Assembly (NCBI RefSeq): GCF_024171925.1
Contig: NZ_JAMTCO010000003.1
Span: forward strand, 124,001-188,000
Length of the DNA stretch: 64,000 bases
Source: Actinokineospora diospyrosa
Lineage (GTDB): Bacteria; Actinomycetota; Actinomycetes; Mycobacteriales; Pseudonocardiaceae
Reading direction: 5' to 3'
Below are positions 45,848 through 53,304 of this stretch, in pieces; positions within the stretch are counted from its first letter, which is position 1, and every line of letters starts with the position of its first letter. The notes below the pieces were generated by a model, which was not told where the DNA came from, did no database searches, and saw only the letters and a program-made list of their open reading frames with translations. Both the position numbers and the translations under genes were made by a program.

Positions 45848-47130
45848 AGCGGGCGGTCGTCGCGGGCGGCAGCGTCGCCGGGTTGCTCGCGGCCCGGGTG
45901 CTGCGCGAGTGGGCCGACGAGGTCGTGCTCGTCGAGCCGGACCTGTTGCCCACCGGCCCGTTCTCCCGGCCGGGGACCGCGCACGCCGAGCAGTTCCACG
46001 TGCTGCTGGGGCTCGGCCAGGAACTGCTGGCGCACTGGTTCCCCGGCCTGCTCGACGACTTGGTGGCCGCCGGGGTGGTGGTGTGCACACCCGGCCGGGA
46101 CGGGCGGATGTTCGTCGACGGGCAGCCCCGGCCGGTGGTGGCGGGCGATGTGCTGGTGCCGTTCTACCGGCCGTTGCTGGACTGGCACATCCGCGAGGCG
46201 GTGCTCCCCACCGTCCGGCTGCTGCCCGACCGGGTGGTGGGACTGCTCGGCGGGTCGCGGGTCCAGGGCGTCCGGTTGGCCTCGGGGTCCGTTGTGGACG
46301 GTGCGGACCTGGTGGTGGACGCCACCGGTCGCGGGAGCCGGTTGGGCACGTGGTTGGCCGACGAGGGTTTCCCCGGCCCACCGCGCACCCGGGTCGAGCT
46401 GGACCTCGGGTACGCCACCGCGCTCTACCACCGCACCCCCGACCAGCGCCTCGACGACCTGCTCGCCGTGCACTCGCTGCGCTCGCCCGTCTCGGCCCGA
46501 CCGGGGGTCAGTTGCATCGCGCCGCTGGGCCCGGACCGCTGGATGTGCACCATCTCCGGCTACGGCGACGACCGCCCCACCCGCGACCCGGACGAGTTCA
46601 CCGCCCGCTGCCTGCTCGAACCCGCCGACGCGTTCGCCGCCCTCGCCCGCACCTGCGAACCCGCGGGCCCCGTGCGCACCCACCGCTTCCCGCACAGCCT
46701 GCGCCGCGACTTCCACCTGGTCGCCGACTTCCCCGAAGGCTTGGTCCCGGTCGGCGACGCGGTAGCCTCTTTCAACCCGATCTACGGCCAGGGCGTCCCC
46801 TCCGCCGCCCTGCACGCCTCAGCCCTGTCCGCCTGGCTGGCCACCGGCGAACCGACCACCGGCTACTTCCGCCGCCTCAAGGTCATCGTCGACGCCGCCT
46901 GGCAGACCAGCACCACCGAAGACCTCCGCCTCCCGCACGTGACCGCGGCCCGCCCGCTCACCTACCCGTTCCAGCGCGCCATCTCCAGCGCGATCGACCA
47001 CGCCGCCATGACCGACCCCCTGGTCGCACAGCGGTTCGCCGAGGTGATCAACATGCGCATCCGCCCGGTCGACATGCTGACCCCGGCCGTCCTCGGCCGC
47101 ACCCTGCTCGCGACCCTGCGCAAGCCCTAG
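45844..47130 (+). CDS. FAD-dependent monooxygenase/oxidoreductase (PHBH/geranylgeranyl-reductase-like)
   Basis: A 428-residue flavoprotein. FAD-binding AVVAGGSVAGLLAARVL at the N-terminus, DGADLVVDATGRGSRLGTWL (DG-type motif) near residue 150, and PVGDAVASFNPIYGQGVPSAA (GD motif) near 300: the group A flavin monooxygenase pattern. Probably hydroxylates an aromatic or prenylated intermediate of the cluster. The last gene of the rightward series; it ends at a TAG that is part of a 14-bp triplet repeat. Confidence 0.85.
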   Translation: MKRAVVAGGSVAGLLAARVLREWADEVVLVEPDLLPTGPFSRPGTAHAEQFHVLLGLGQELLAHWFPGLLDDLVAAGVVVCTPGRDGRMFVDGQPRPVVAGDVLVPFYRPLLDWHIREAVLPTVRLLPDRVVGLLGGSRVQGVRLASGSVVDGADLVVDATGRGSRLGTWLADEGFPGPPRTRVELDLGYATALYHRTPDQRLDDLLAVHSLRSPVSARPGVSCIAPLGPDRWMCTISGYGDDRPTRDPDEFTARCLLEPADAFAALARTCEPAGPVRTHRFPHSLRRDFHLVADFPEGLVPVGDAVASFNPIYGQGVPSAALHASALSAWLATGEPTTGYFRRLKVIVDAAWQTSTTEDLRLPHVTAARPLTYPFQRAISSAIDHAAMTDPLVAQRFAEVINMRIRPVDMLTPAVLGRTLLATLRKP

Positions 47131-47169
47131 AGGCGCTCCACTAGAGGCGCTCCACTAGAGGCGCTCCAC
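47128..47169. repeat. Three perfect 14-bp tandem repeats at converging gene ends
   Basis: TAGAGGCGCTCCAC at 47128, 47142 and 47156. The first copy supplies the stop of the FAD monooxygenase (+) and the boundary of the second and third supplies the stop of the NDP-sugar dehydrogenase (-). On the minus strand each unit reads GTG GAG CGC CTC TAG, so the C-terminal codons and stop of the dehydrogenase are duplicated. Confidence 0.9.
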
Positions 47170-48399
47170 GTTGTCGCCGTCCATGATGCCGCGGGTGTCG
47201 AGGACGGCCTTCGCGGTGCGGGCGATGTGGGCGAGGTCGTAGTCGCGGTGGGCCTGGAGGAGGACGACCAGGTCGGTGCCGGGGTCCACACCGGACGACG
47301 CGGGGACCGGGTCGCCGTCGACGGTGAAGGTGGGGGCGTGCGGGTCGTGGTAGCTGACCTCGGCGCCGAGGGCGCGCAGTTGGCGGACGACCCCGGTGGC
47401 CGGGGACTGGCGCAGGTCGGCGACGTCGGCCTTGTAGGTGACGCCGAGCAGCAGGACGCGGGCGCCGAAGACGCGGCCGCCGTCGCGGGCGAGGATGTCG
47501 CGGGCGCGGCGCACGACGTAGCCGGGCATGCCGGTGTTGACCTCGTGCGCGGTGGTGACCACCGAGCAGGGCAGGCCCTCGGCGCGCGCCCGGTTGGCCA
47601 GGTACCTCGGGTCGACCGGGATGCAGTGCCCGCCGACGCCGGGGCCGGGGGAGAAGGGCTGGAAGCCGAAGGGTTTGGTGGCCGAGCAGCGCAGCACGTC
47701 CCACACGTCGATGCCGAGCCGGTCGCAGAACACCGCGAGTTCGTTGACCAGGGCGATGTTCACCAGGCGGTAGCTGTTCTCCAGCAGCTTCGAGGTCTCC
47801 GCCTCGCGCAGCCCGGCCGCCACCACCACCGAGTCCACCAGCAGCTCGTAGAACGCCGCGCACCGCTTGGCGCACACCGGGGTCAGCCCGGCCACGACCT
47901 TGGGCGTGTTCTCCAGCACGTACTCGCCGTTGCCCGGGTCGATCCGCTCGGGCGAGTAGCCCAGGTTGAAGTCCACCCCGGCCACCAGGCCGCCGGATTC
48001 CAGCAGCGGCAGCAGGACCTCCTCGGTGGTGCCCGGGTAGCTGGTCGACTCCAGCACCACCAGGCTCCCCGGCCGCAGCCGCGCCCCCACCGCGCGCCCG
48101 GCCGCGAGCACCGCGCGCAGGTCCGGTTCGCCGTCGACCAGCCCGGTCGGCACGCAGATCACCACGGTGTCCGCTGTGGACACCGCGGCGAAGTCCGCGG
48201 TCGCGGTGAACCCGGCGGCGAGCATCCCGGCGATGGCCGCGGCGCCGATGTCCTGCACGTGCGAGCGCCCCGCGGCCAACCCGGCGACCACCTCGGCGTC
48301 GGTGTCGACACCGACCACCGCGAGTCCCGCCGCCGCGGCCCGCCTGGCCAGCGGCAGTCCGACGTAGCCGAGTCCGACCACCACGAGATCCGCAGACAC
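47155..48399 (-). CDS. Nucleotide-sugar dehydrogenase (UDP-glucose/UDP-N-acetylhexosamine 6-dehydrogenase family)
   Basis: A 414-residue UDP-sugar dehydrogenase, WecC/WbpA/TviB-like. NAD motif VVGLGYVGLPLARRAA, LESTSYPGTTEEVLLP, YSPERIDPGN, KLLENSYRLVNIALVNELAV, catalytic Cys in GPGVGGHCIPVDPRYL, and LGVTYKADVADLRQSPA. It oxidises C6 of the sugar in two steps to the uronate. Convergent with the biosynthetic cluster; may supply a uronate or belong to surface glycan synthesis. GTG start 48399. Confidence 0.92.
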   Translation of the reverse strand: MSADLVVVGLGYVGLPLARRAAAAGLAVVGVDTDAEVVAGLAAGRSHVQDIGAAAIAGMLAAGFTATADFAAVSTADTVVICVPTGLVDGEPDLRAVLAAGRAVGARLRPGSLVVLESTSYPGTTEEVLLPLLESGGLVAGVDFNLGYSPERIDPGNGEYVLENTPKVVAGLTPVCAKRCAAFYELLVDSVVVAAGLREAETSKLLENSYRLVNIALVNELAVFCDRLGIDVWDVLRCSATKPFGFQPFSPGPGVGGHCIPVDPRYLANRARAEGLPCSVVTTAHEVNTGMPGYVVRRARDILARDGGRVFGARVLLLGVTYKADVADLRQSPATGVVRQLRALGAEVSYHDPHAPTFTVDGDPVPASSGVDPGTDLVVLLQAHRDYDLAHIARTAKAVLDTRGIMDGDNVERL

Positions 48400-48433
48400 G
48401 GGATCGGTGTTCCTTCCTCCGGGGGCCGGTCGC

Positions 48434-48760
48434 TCAGACGCTGAAGCTGCCGACCGGGCTGACGTGCGTGCCGTTGCCCGGGGCGAGCTCGTGCACCGGG
48501 AAGATCGGGAAGACGCACAGCGGGTCGTGGTAGATGGTCACCACCCGGTCGGTCTGGTTGATCATCACGTGCGAGGCGAGCGGCAGCGTGTAGCACCCGC
48601 TCGGCGCGCGGAAGACGGTGACCGGCTTGAACTCGAACTGGAACACCACGATCTGGTTCGGCTGGGGCGGCGGCTCGGCCGCGGCGGCGGTGGGCGCGAG
48701 CGCGAGTGCGGCCAGCGCCGCGCAGGACAGGGTGGCCAGAGCCGAGCGGGCGAACCGCAT
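48434..48760 (-). CDS. Small secreted protein of unknown function
   Basis: A 108-residue protein with a Sec signal peptide (MRFARSALATLSCAALAALA, cleavage likely after TAAAA near 29). The mature part (about 80 residues) has two cysteines (PSGCYTLP and PLCVFPIF) that could form one disulfide, and a beta-rich pattern. Family not recognised. Located 34 bp upstream of the nucleotide-sugar dehydrogenase and co-directional with it, so possibly co-transcribed. Confidence 0.75.
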   Translation of the reverse strand: MRFARSALATLSCAALAALALAPTAAAAEPPPQPNQIVVFQFEFKPVTVFRAPSGCYTLPLASHVMINQTDRVVTIYHDPLCVFPIFPVHELAPGNGTHVSPVGSFSV

Positions 48761-48927
48761 CGCGGGGTCCTTCCTCGGTGATCGGGTGCGTGCTGCCCAT
48801 GCTGGTCATTTCCCCACCCACCCGCAGTCGCCGATTCGGGTACGGGTTTTCACCTCATTGATAAGTGGCGCGTGACGGCCGGTGTCCTTAGCGTCCGCTA
48901 GAACAGGCTGGACCGGCGAAGGGCAAG

Positions 48928-49725
48928 GTGGAGATGACCCGCTACGACTGGGTGCGGTCACACCCCGGTGTCGACTGCGTCGTGGCGGGCGCCGAACCCG
49001 TGCTCGCCGAGGCCGCCGCGCACCCGCTCTACCGGCGGATCAGCACCCCGGCCGAGGTCGCGGTGTTCATGTCGCACCACGTGTTCGCGGTGTGGGACCA
49101 CATGTCCCTGCTCAAGAGCCTGCAGAACGAGCTGACCTGCGTGCGCGTCCCGTGGGTGCCGACCGGGGCGCCGCTGTGCCGCAGGCTCGTCAACGACATC
49201 GTGCTGGTCGAGGAGAGCGACCAGTTCGGCGAGGGGTTCGTCAGCCACTACGAGCTGTACCGGCACGCGATGACCGAGGCGGGCGCGGACACCCTCGCCA
49301 TCGACACCTTCCTCGACCTGCTGCGCGCCGGGTCACCGGTCTCCGACGCGCTCGTCGACGCCGCGGTGCCCGGCCCGGCCGCGGACTACTTGCGGTCCAC
49401 TTGGGAACTGGTGGGCGGAGCGCCGGTGCACTGCCGGGCCGCCGCGTACGCGTTCGGCCGCGACGACCTGCTGCCGGGGATGTTCCACCGGGTGCCGCGC
49501 GAGCACGAGCCGCTGCCCCTGTTGCGCGCCTACATGCGCAGGCACCTGGAGATCGACGCGCAGCAGCACCTCCCGATGCCGATGCAGATGGTGGCCGACC
49601 TCTGTGGACCGAACGAGGCGAAGTGGGCCGAGTGCGTCAGCACCGTGGTGGGGGTGCTGCGCGCGCGGATCCGGTTGTGGGACGGCATCACCGCGGCGAT
49701 GGACCGGGAACTGGCGACGACGTGA
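48928..49725 (+). CDS. DUF3050 protein (heme-oxygenase-like fold)
   Basis: A 265-residue helical protein resembling DUF3050: [60 protein letters not shown] and [21 protein letters not shown]. His/Glu/Asp-rich helices ([20 protein letters not shown]) fit the heme-oxygenase-like di-metal superfamily, several members of which act in natural-product pathways. That it serves the neighbouring cluster is inference. Start GTG 48928 or ATG 48934. Confidence 0.85.
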   Translation: MEMTRYDWVRSHPGVDCVVAGAEPVLAEAAAHPLYRRISTPAEVAVFMSHHVFAVWDHMSLLKSLQNELTCVRVPWVPTGAPLCRRLVNDIVLVEESDQFGEGFVSHYELYRHAMTEAGADTLAIDTFLDLLRAGSPVSDALVDAAVPGPAADYLRSTWELVGGAPVHCRAAAYAFGRDDLLPGMFHRVPREHEPLPLLRAYMRRHLEIDAQQHLPMPMQMVADLCGPNEAKWAECVSTVVGVLRARIRLWDGITAAMDRELATT

Positions 49726-49936
49726 CCGGGTGGCGGGACCCGGCGTGATCGGTAATGGCATGGCGGCCATGACTACCGGTGTCCCGATCGGAGGATGCCG
49801 AATACGCCCGATTTGGGGACGCTTGAACCGGGCCCAGTCCTGCCAGCGTTGCTAGTGTCGCTGTCGTGGGGCCCGGGAAGTCCACTGTGGCTTGGCCCCG
49901 CGTTCAGACAGCCTAGGCACACGAAGGAGCATGGTC

Positions 49937-50473
49937 GTGACCGCTAGCGTCCAGGACAGCAGGCTGAAGCGTCGTTTCGAACTCTGGGACAGCAACGGGG
50001 ACGGGACGATCGACAGGTCCGACTACGAGAGCGAGGCGCGTCGGATCCTGCAGGGCTTCGGCGAGCAGGAGAACTCCCCCAAGGGGCGGGCGCTGCTCTC
50101 GGCGTACACCTCGATGTGGGAGACGCTGGCCGACAAGGCAGGCTCGAGCCCGCAGGGCGAGGTCACGCTGCAGCAGTTCATCCAGATCACCGAGCGCGAG
50201 ATCGTGCAGGCGGGTGACGCGGGCTTCGACCGCAACCTGCGCCCCTCGATCGAGGCCATCGTGGACATCGCCGACACCGACGGCGACGGCGAGGTCAGCT
50301 CGGCGGAGTTCAAGCGCTGGATGCGCGCCGCTGGCGTCGACGAGCGCCAGGCCGAGCAGTCCTTCCAGCAGCTCGACACCAACCACAGCGGCACGTTGTC
50401 GGTCGAGGAACTCGTCGACGCGGTCCGCGACTACCACCAGGGCAAGCACGACATCAACCTGCTCGGCAAGTAG
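49937..50473 (+). CDS. Calerythrin-like EF-hand calcium-binding protein
   Basis: A 178-residue protein, the length of calerythrin from Saccharopolyspora. Three canonical EF loops: [12 protein letters not shown] (18-29), [12 protein letters not shown] and [12 protein letters not shown]; the second site of the four ([12 protein letters not shown]) is degenerate. Cytoplasmic calcium buffer or sensor. GTG 49937 is seven bases after AAGGAG; the earlier ATG 49931 lies too close to that site. Confidence 0.9.
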   Translation: MTASVQDSRLKRRFELWDSNGDGTIDRSDYESEARRILQGFGEQENSPKGRALLSAYTSMWETLADKAGSSPQGEVTLQQFIQITEREIVQAGDAGFDRNLRPSIEAIVDIADTDGDGEVSSAEFKRWMRAAGVDERQAEQSFQQLDTNHSGTLSVEELVDAVRDYHQGKHDINLLGK

Positions 50474-50492
50474 TGGCGTAGCACGCACCCCG

Positions 50493-50529
50493 CATCGCCC
50501 CGGAACCCACGAGGTCTTCCGGGGCGATG
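50493..50529. terminator. Bidirectional terminator hairpin
   Basis: CATCGCCCCGGAA (50493-50505) and TTCCGGGGCGATG (50517-50529), a perfect 13-bp stem with an 11-nt loop, in the convergent gap between the EF-hand and Ada-AlkA genes. Confidence 0.7.
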
Positions 50530-50619
50530 TCGCGTCCAGGGACGCCGAAGTCCTCTGTGGAGTGCCGTGCGCGGCGCGGGGTGCGCGGTCCGAGCCGAGT
50601 CGACCTCCACAGTGGACTC

Positions 50620-52068
50620 CTAGAGGCGCTGCTCGCCCAGGGCCCACAGGTACTGCACGGCGTAGGCGCGCCACGGCCGCCACGCCGAGGCGTGCGCGGT
50701 CAGCGCGGTCGGGGTGTGCGGTAAGCCGAGCGACCGGGCGGCCGCGCGGACGGTCAGGTCACCGGGCAGGAACGCGTCCGGGTCGCCGAGGGCGCGCATC
50801 GCGATGGTCTCCACCGTCCACGGCCCGAAGCCGGGCAGGGTGCCCAGCCGCGCCCGCGCCCGCTCCCGGTCCGCCCCGACCCCGAGGTCCAGCGCGCCGT
50901 TGGCCAGCGCGGTCACCAGGGCCACGATGGTGTCGCGGCGGGCGCGGGGCAGCGCGAAGCGCTCCGGGTCGAGCTCGGCGAGCGTCGCGGGCGTCGGGAA
51001 CAGGTGGGTCAGCCCGCCGCCCGGGTCGTGCACGGGGTCGCCGTGGTCCTGTACCAGGCGCGCCAGGTGCGCCTTGGCCGCGGCCATGGACACCTGCTGC
51101 CCGAGCACGGCGCGCACGGCCAGTTCCGCCCCGTCGACGGTGCGCGGCACCCGGCGGCCGGGGTCGCGGCGGACCATGGGGGTCAGCACCGGGTCGGCGG
51201 CGAGCAGGTCGTCCACCGCGATCGGGTCGGCGTCGAGGTCGAGCAGCCTGCGGCAGCGGCTGATCGCCCGCGCCAGGTCGCGCAGGTCGGTCAGCGCGAG
51301 CTGGCAGGCGATGTGGTCGACGGTCGGGCGCAGCGTGGCGATCCCGGTGCCGTGCGGCAACCGCAGGGTGCGCCGGTAGGCCCCGTCGCGCAGCTCCTCG
51401 ACACCGGGGATGGCGGTGGCGGCGAGGAAGCCGAACAGGTTGTCCGGGCACAGCGGCTGGCGGAACGGCAGGCGCAGTGAGATCACCCCGGGGCTGGCGA
51501 CCTGTCGGCCCGCGCGCAGCCGCAGCTCCGTCGGCGGCAGCGCGAACACCTCGCGCACGGTGTCGTTGAACGTGCGGATGCTGCCGAACCCGGCCGCCGC
51601 GGCGACCTCGCTCATCGGCAGCGCCGTCGTCTCGATCAGCAACCGGGCGGTCTGCGCGCGCTGCGCCCTGGCCAGCGCGAGCGGTCCGGCGCCGAACTCG
51701 GCGAGCAGCTGGCGCTCGACCTGGCGGACGCTGTAGCCGAGCCGGGCGGCCAGGCCGGGCACCCCGGCGCGGTCGACCACCCCGTCGGCGATCAGCCGCA
51801 TGGCCCGGGCGGCCAGATCGGCCCGCTCGTTCCACTGCGGCGATCCGGGGCTCGCGTCCGGGCGGCAGCGTTTGCACGCCCGGTACCCCGCTTGCTGCGC
51901 CGCGGCGGCACTGGGAAAGAAAGTCATGTTCTCGGCTTTGGGCGGCATCCCGGGACAGCTTGGCCTGCAGTAGATGCGGGTGGTCCTGACGGCGGTGTAG
52001 AACCACCCGTCGAAGCGCGCGTCCCTGGACCGCACCGCACGTACGCAGCGGTCGAAATCCTCATGCAC
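50620..52068 (-). CDS. Ada-AlkA fusion: DNA methylphosphotriester sensor/HTH regulator plus 3-methyladenine glycosylase
   Basis: A 482-residue fusion. Residues about 1-75: Ada metal-binding domain with the four cysteines (IYCRPSCPG, ACKRCRPD), one of which accepts methyl groups from phosphotriesters. About 80-180: AraC-type HTH (VRQVERQLLAEFGAGPLALA). About 190-482: AlkA N-domain, then HhH-GPD glycosylase (LGTLPGFGPWTVETIAMRAL) with catalytic Asp in FLPGDLTV. Adaptive response to alkylation and base excision in one chain, a known actinobacterial architecture. No ogt-type domain is present. Probably autoregulated. Confidence 0.93.
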   Translation of the reverse strand: MHEDFDRCVRAVRSRDARFDGWFYTAVRTTRIYCRPSCPGMPPKAENMTFFPSAAAAQQAGYRACKRCRPDASPGSPQWNERADLAARAMRLIADGVVDRAGVPGLAARLGYSVRQVERQLLAEFGAGPLALARAQRAQTARLLIETTALPMSEVAAAAGFGSIRTFNDTVREVFALPPTELRLRAGRQVASPGVISLRLPFRQPLCPDNLFGFLAATAIPGVEELRDGAYRRTLRLPHGTGIATLRPTVDHIACQLALTDLRDLARAISRCRRLLDLDADPIAVDDLLAADPVLTPMVRRDPGRRVPRTVDGAELAVRAVLGQQVSMAAAKAHLARLVQDHGDPVHDPGGGLTHLFPTPATLAELDPERFALPRARRDTIVALVTALANGALDLGVGADRERARARLGTLPGFGPWTVETIAMRALGDPDAFLPGDLTVRAAARSLGLPHTPTALTAHASAWRPWRAYAVQYLWALGEQRL

Positions 52069-52364
52069 CCGGACAGGATGATGGTCGGCCGTACAGCGTC
52101 ATTGGCGGTAAAACGACTTGACAGTCCAGAAAGCAGTGGCGTCGGATTTCGGCCAGCCGCCGTGCGCGCCCGGCCCGCCCGCTCGCCCGCCGACTTCCCA
52201 ACAGGACCGAGCGCCCGCCCGCGCCGCCGCGCACACCGGTGGCGCGCCGTTGTTGCAGGCCAACGCCCGGCACGCGGTAGGCGCCCGGGGCGTCAGTGGC
52301 ATCGGGGATCTCGGCTCCGATGACCACTCGCGCGGCCGGAGTGGCCCGACCGGGGTGGTCGGGA
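52069..52364. other. Non-coding gap between Ada-AlkA and TetR genes
   Basis: About 300 bp with no supportable gene. It must contain the ada-alkA promoter (read leftwards). A hairpin CCCGACC (52345-52351)/GGTCGGG (52357-52363) directly follows the TetR gene's stop and may be its terminator. A TTGACA at 52110-52115 on the plus strand has no convincing partner box or gene. Confidence 0.5.
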
Positions 52365-52958
52365 TCAGCCCGGGACCGGCGTGACGCCGTCGAGGAGGCA
52401 GGCGAGGCCGTAGGTGTAGATGTCGACCGCGGCCGCCGCGCTGTCCGAATCGGACCCTCCGGGGTCCTGGTCGAGCTTGGCCCGGTCGTCCTCGGTGGCG
52501 ATGCACTGCCAGGCGTGGGTGACCAGCAGGGTGTAGACCACCGCGGCGCGCTCGCCGAAGCCCGCGCGCTCCAGCACCGCGCGGCCGGTGTCGATCACGC
52601 CGTGCAGCGCGGGCACCCGCTCGCCGCGCACGGCCAGTCTGCGCGCGACACCGGGGTAGCGGCGCAGCACCGGGCGGGCGTCGGTCAGCAGTCGCTCGAA
52701 CCACCCGCGCCAGGGCAGCTCGTCCGGCGGCAGGGGTAACTCGGCCACGACCCGCTCGAGCACGGCGGCGACGACGGCCTCGCGGTCGCCGACGTGGTGG
52801 TAGATGACCGCCGGGTAGGCGCCGATCTCACCCGCGAGCTGCCGCAGCGTCCAGTCCTCCAGGCCGTGCCGCGCGGTCAGGCCCAACGCCGCGGCCACGA
52901 CCCGCGCCGGGGTGACGGCGCCCTGCCGCTTGCCGCTGACTGATGCATACGTGGCCAT
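52365..52958 (-). CDS. TetR-family transcriptional repressor
   Basis: A 197-residue regulator. N-terminal HTH: VVAAALGLTARHGLEDWTLR followed by QLAGEIGAYPAVIYHHVGDR; the C-terminal ligand domain (AELPLPPDELPWRGWFERLL) resembles TetR_C type. No adjacent transporter; the divergent neighbour is the small antitoxin-like gene, whose promoter shares the 103-bp gap. The target is unknown. Confidence 0.9.
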   Translation of the reverse strand: MATYASVSGKRQGAVTPARVVAAALGLTARHGLEDWTLRQLAGEIGAYPAVIYHHVGDREAVVAAVLERVVAELPLPPDELPWRGWFERLLTDARPVLRRYPGVARRLAVRGERVPALHGVIDTGRAVLERAGFGERAAVVYTLLVTHAWQCIATEDDRAKLDQDPGGSDSDSAAAAVDIYTYGLACLLDGVTPVPG

Positions 52959-53061
52959 ACGTGCACAGTAATGGGTCGGTCATCACGCGTGGTCAGGAAC
53001 CAATCGGGGTACTTGACCCGTTGAGACGGGTAAGGCACCTGGAGATGGGAAGGAGCCCGAG

Positions 53062-53265
53062 ATGCCACTGCTGAAGAAGCTCACGGCGTTGGCGGGGGCC
53101 GCCGCGGCGGCGACCAAGTACGCCAAGAAGAACCCCGAGAAGGTCAACCGGATGGCCGCCAAGGCGGGCCATTTCGTGAACCAGAAGACCAAGGGCAAGT
53201 ACAGTCGCCAGATCGATGGCGCGGTCCGCCGCGTGCACACGGCGACCGGCAAGCCGCCCCGCTGA
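53062..53265 (+). CDS. Rv0909/MT0933-like antitoxin-family protein (no toxin partner)
   Basis: A 67-residue basic, helical protein: KYAKKNPEKVNRMAAKAGHF then KTKGKYSRQIDGAVRRVHTA, matching the small MT0933-type antitoxin family of actinobacteria (KVNxxxxKAxxxxxxKTxGKYxxQID pattern). The usual Rv0910-like (SRPBCC) toxin gene is not next to it. Either solitary with another role, or its partner lies elsewhere. AAGGAG precedes the ATG. Confidence 0.8.
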   Translation: MPLLKKLTALAGAAAAATKYAKKNPEKVNRMAAKAGHFVNQKTKGKYSRQIDGAVRRVHTATGKPPR

Positions 53266-53271
53266 GCCAAG

Positions 53272-53300
53272 GCTGGGCCGCCCGCCACGGGCGGCCCAGC
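53272..53300. terminator. Bidirectional terminator hairpin
   Basis: GCTGGGCCGCCCG (53272-53284) and CGGGCGGCCCAGC (53288-53300): a perfect 13-bp stem with a 3-nt loop between the convergent antitoxin-like and ABC-F genes. Confidence 0.75.
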
Positions 53301-53304
53301 GCGC

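Noticed and set aside
32841-47130. Ansamycin-type 3-amino-5-hydroxybenzoate cluster
   Set aside because: DegT and Gfo/Idh genes fit, but no aminoDHQ synthase, dehydratase, kinase or PKS genes are present.
47141-47875. 244-codon minus-strand frame beside the nucleotide-sugar dehydrogenase gene
   Set aside because: Out-of-frame shadow inside the dehydrogenase gene with Arg/Pro-rich composition.
52061-52327. 88-codon minus-strand frame upstream of the Ada-AlkA gene
   Set aside because: Overlaps the Ada start, no ribosome-binding site, composition not protein-like.
53062-53265. Complete toxin-antitoxin module
   Set aside because: Only the antitoxin-family protein is present; flanking genes are TetR and ABC-F.
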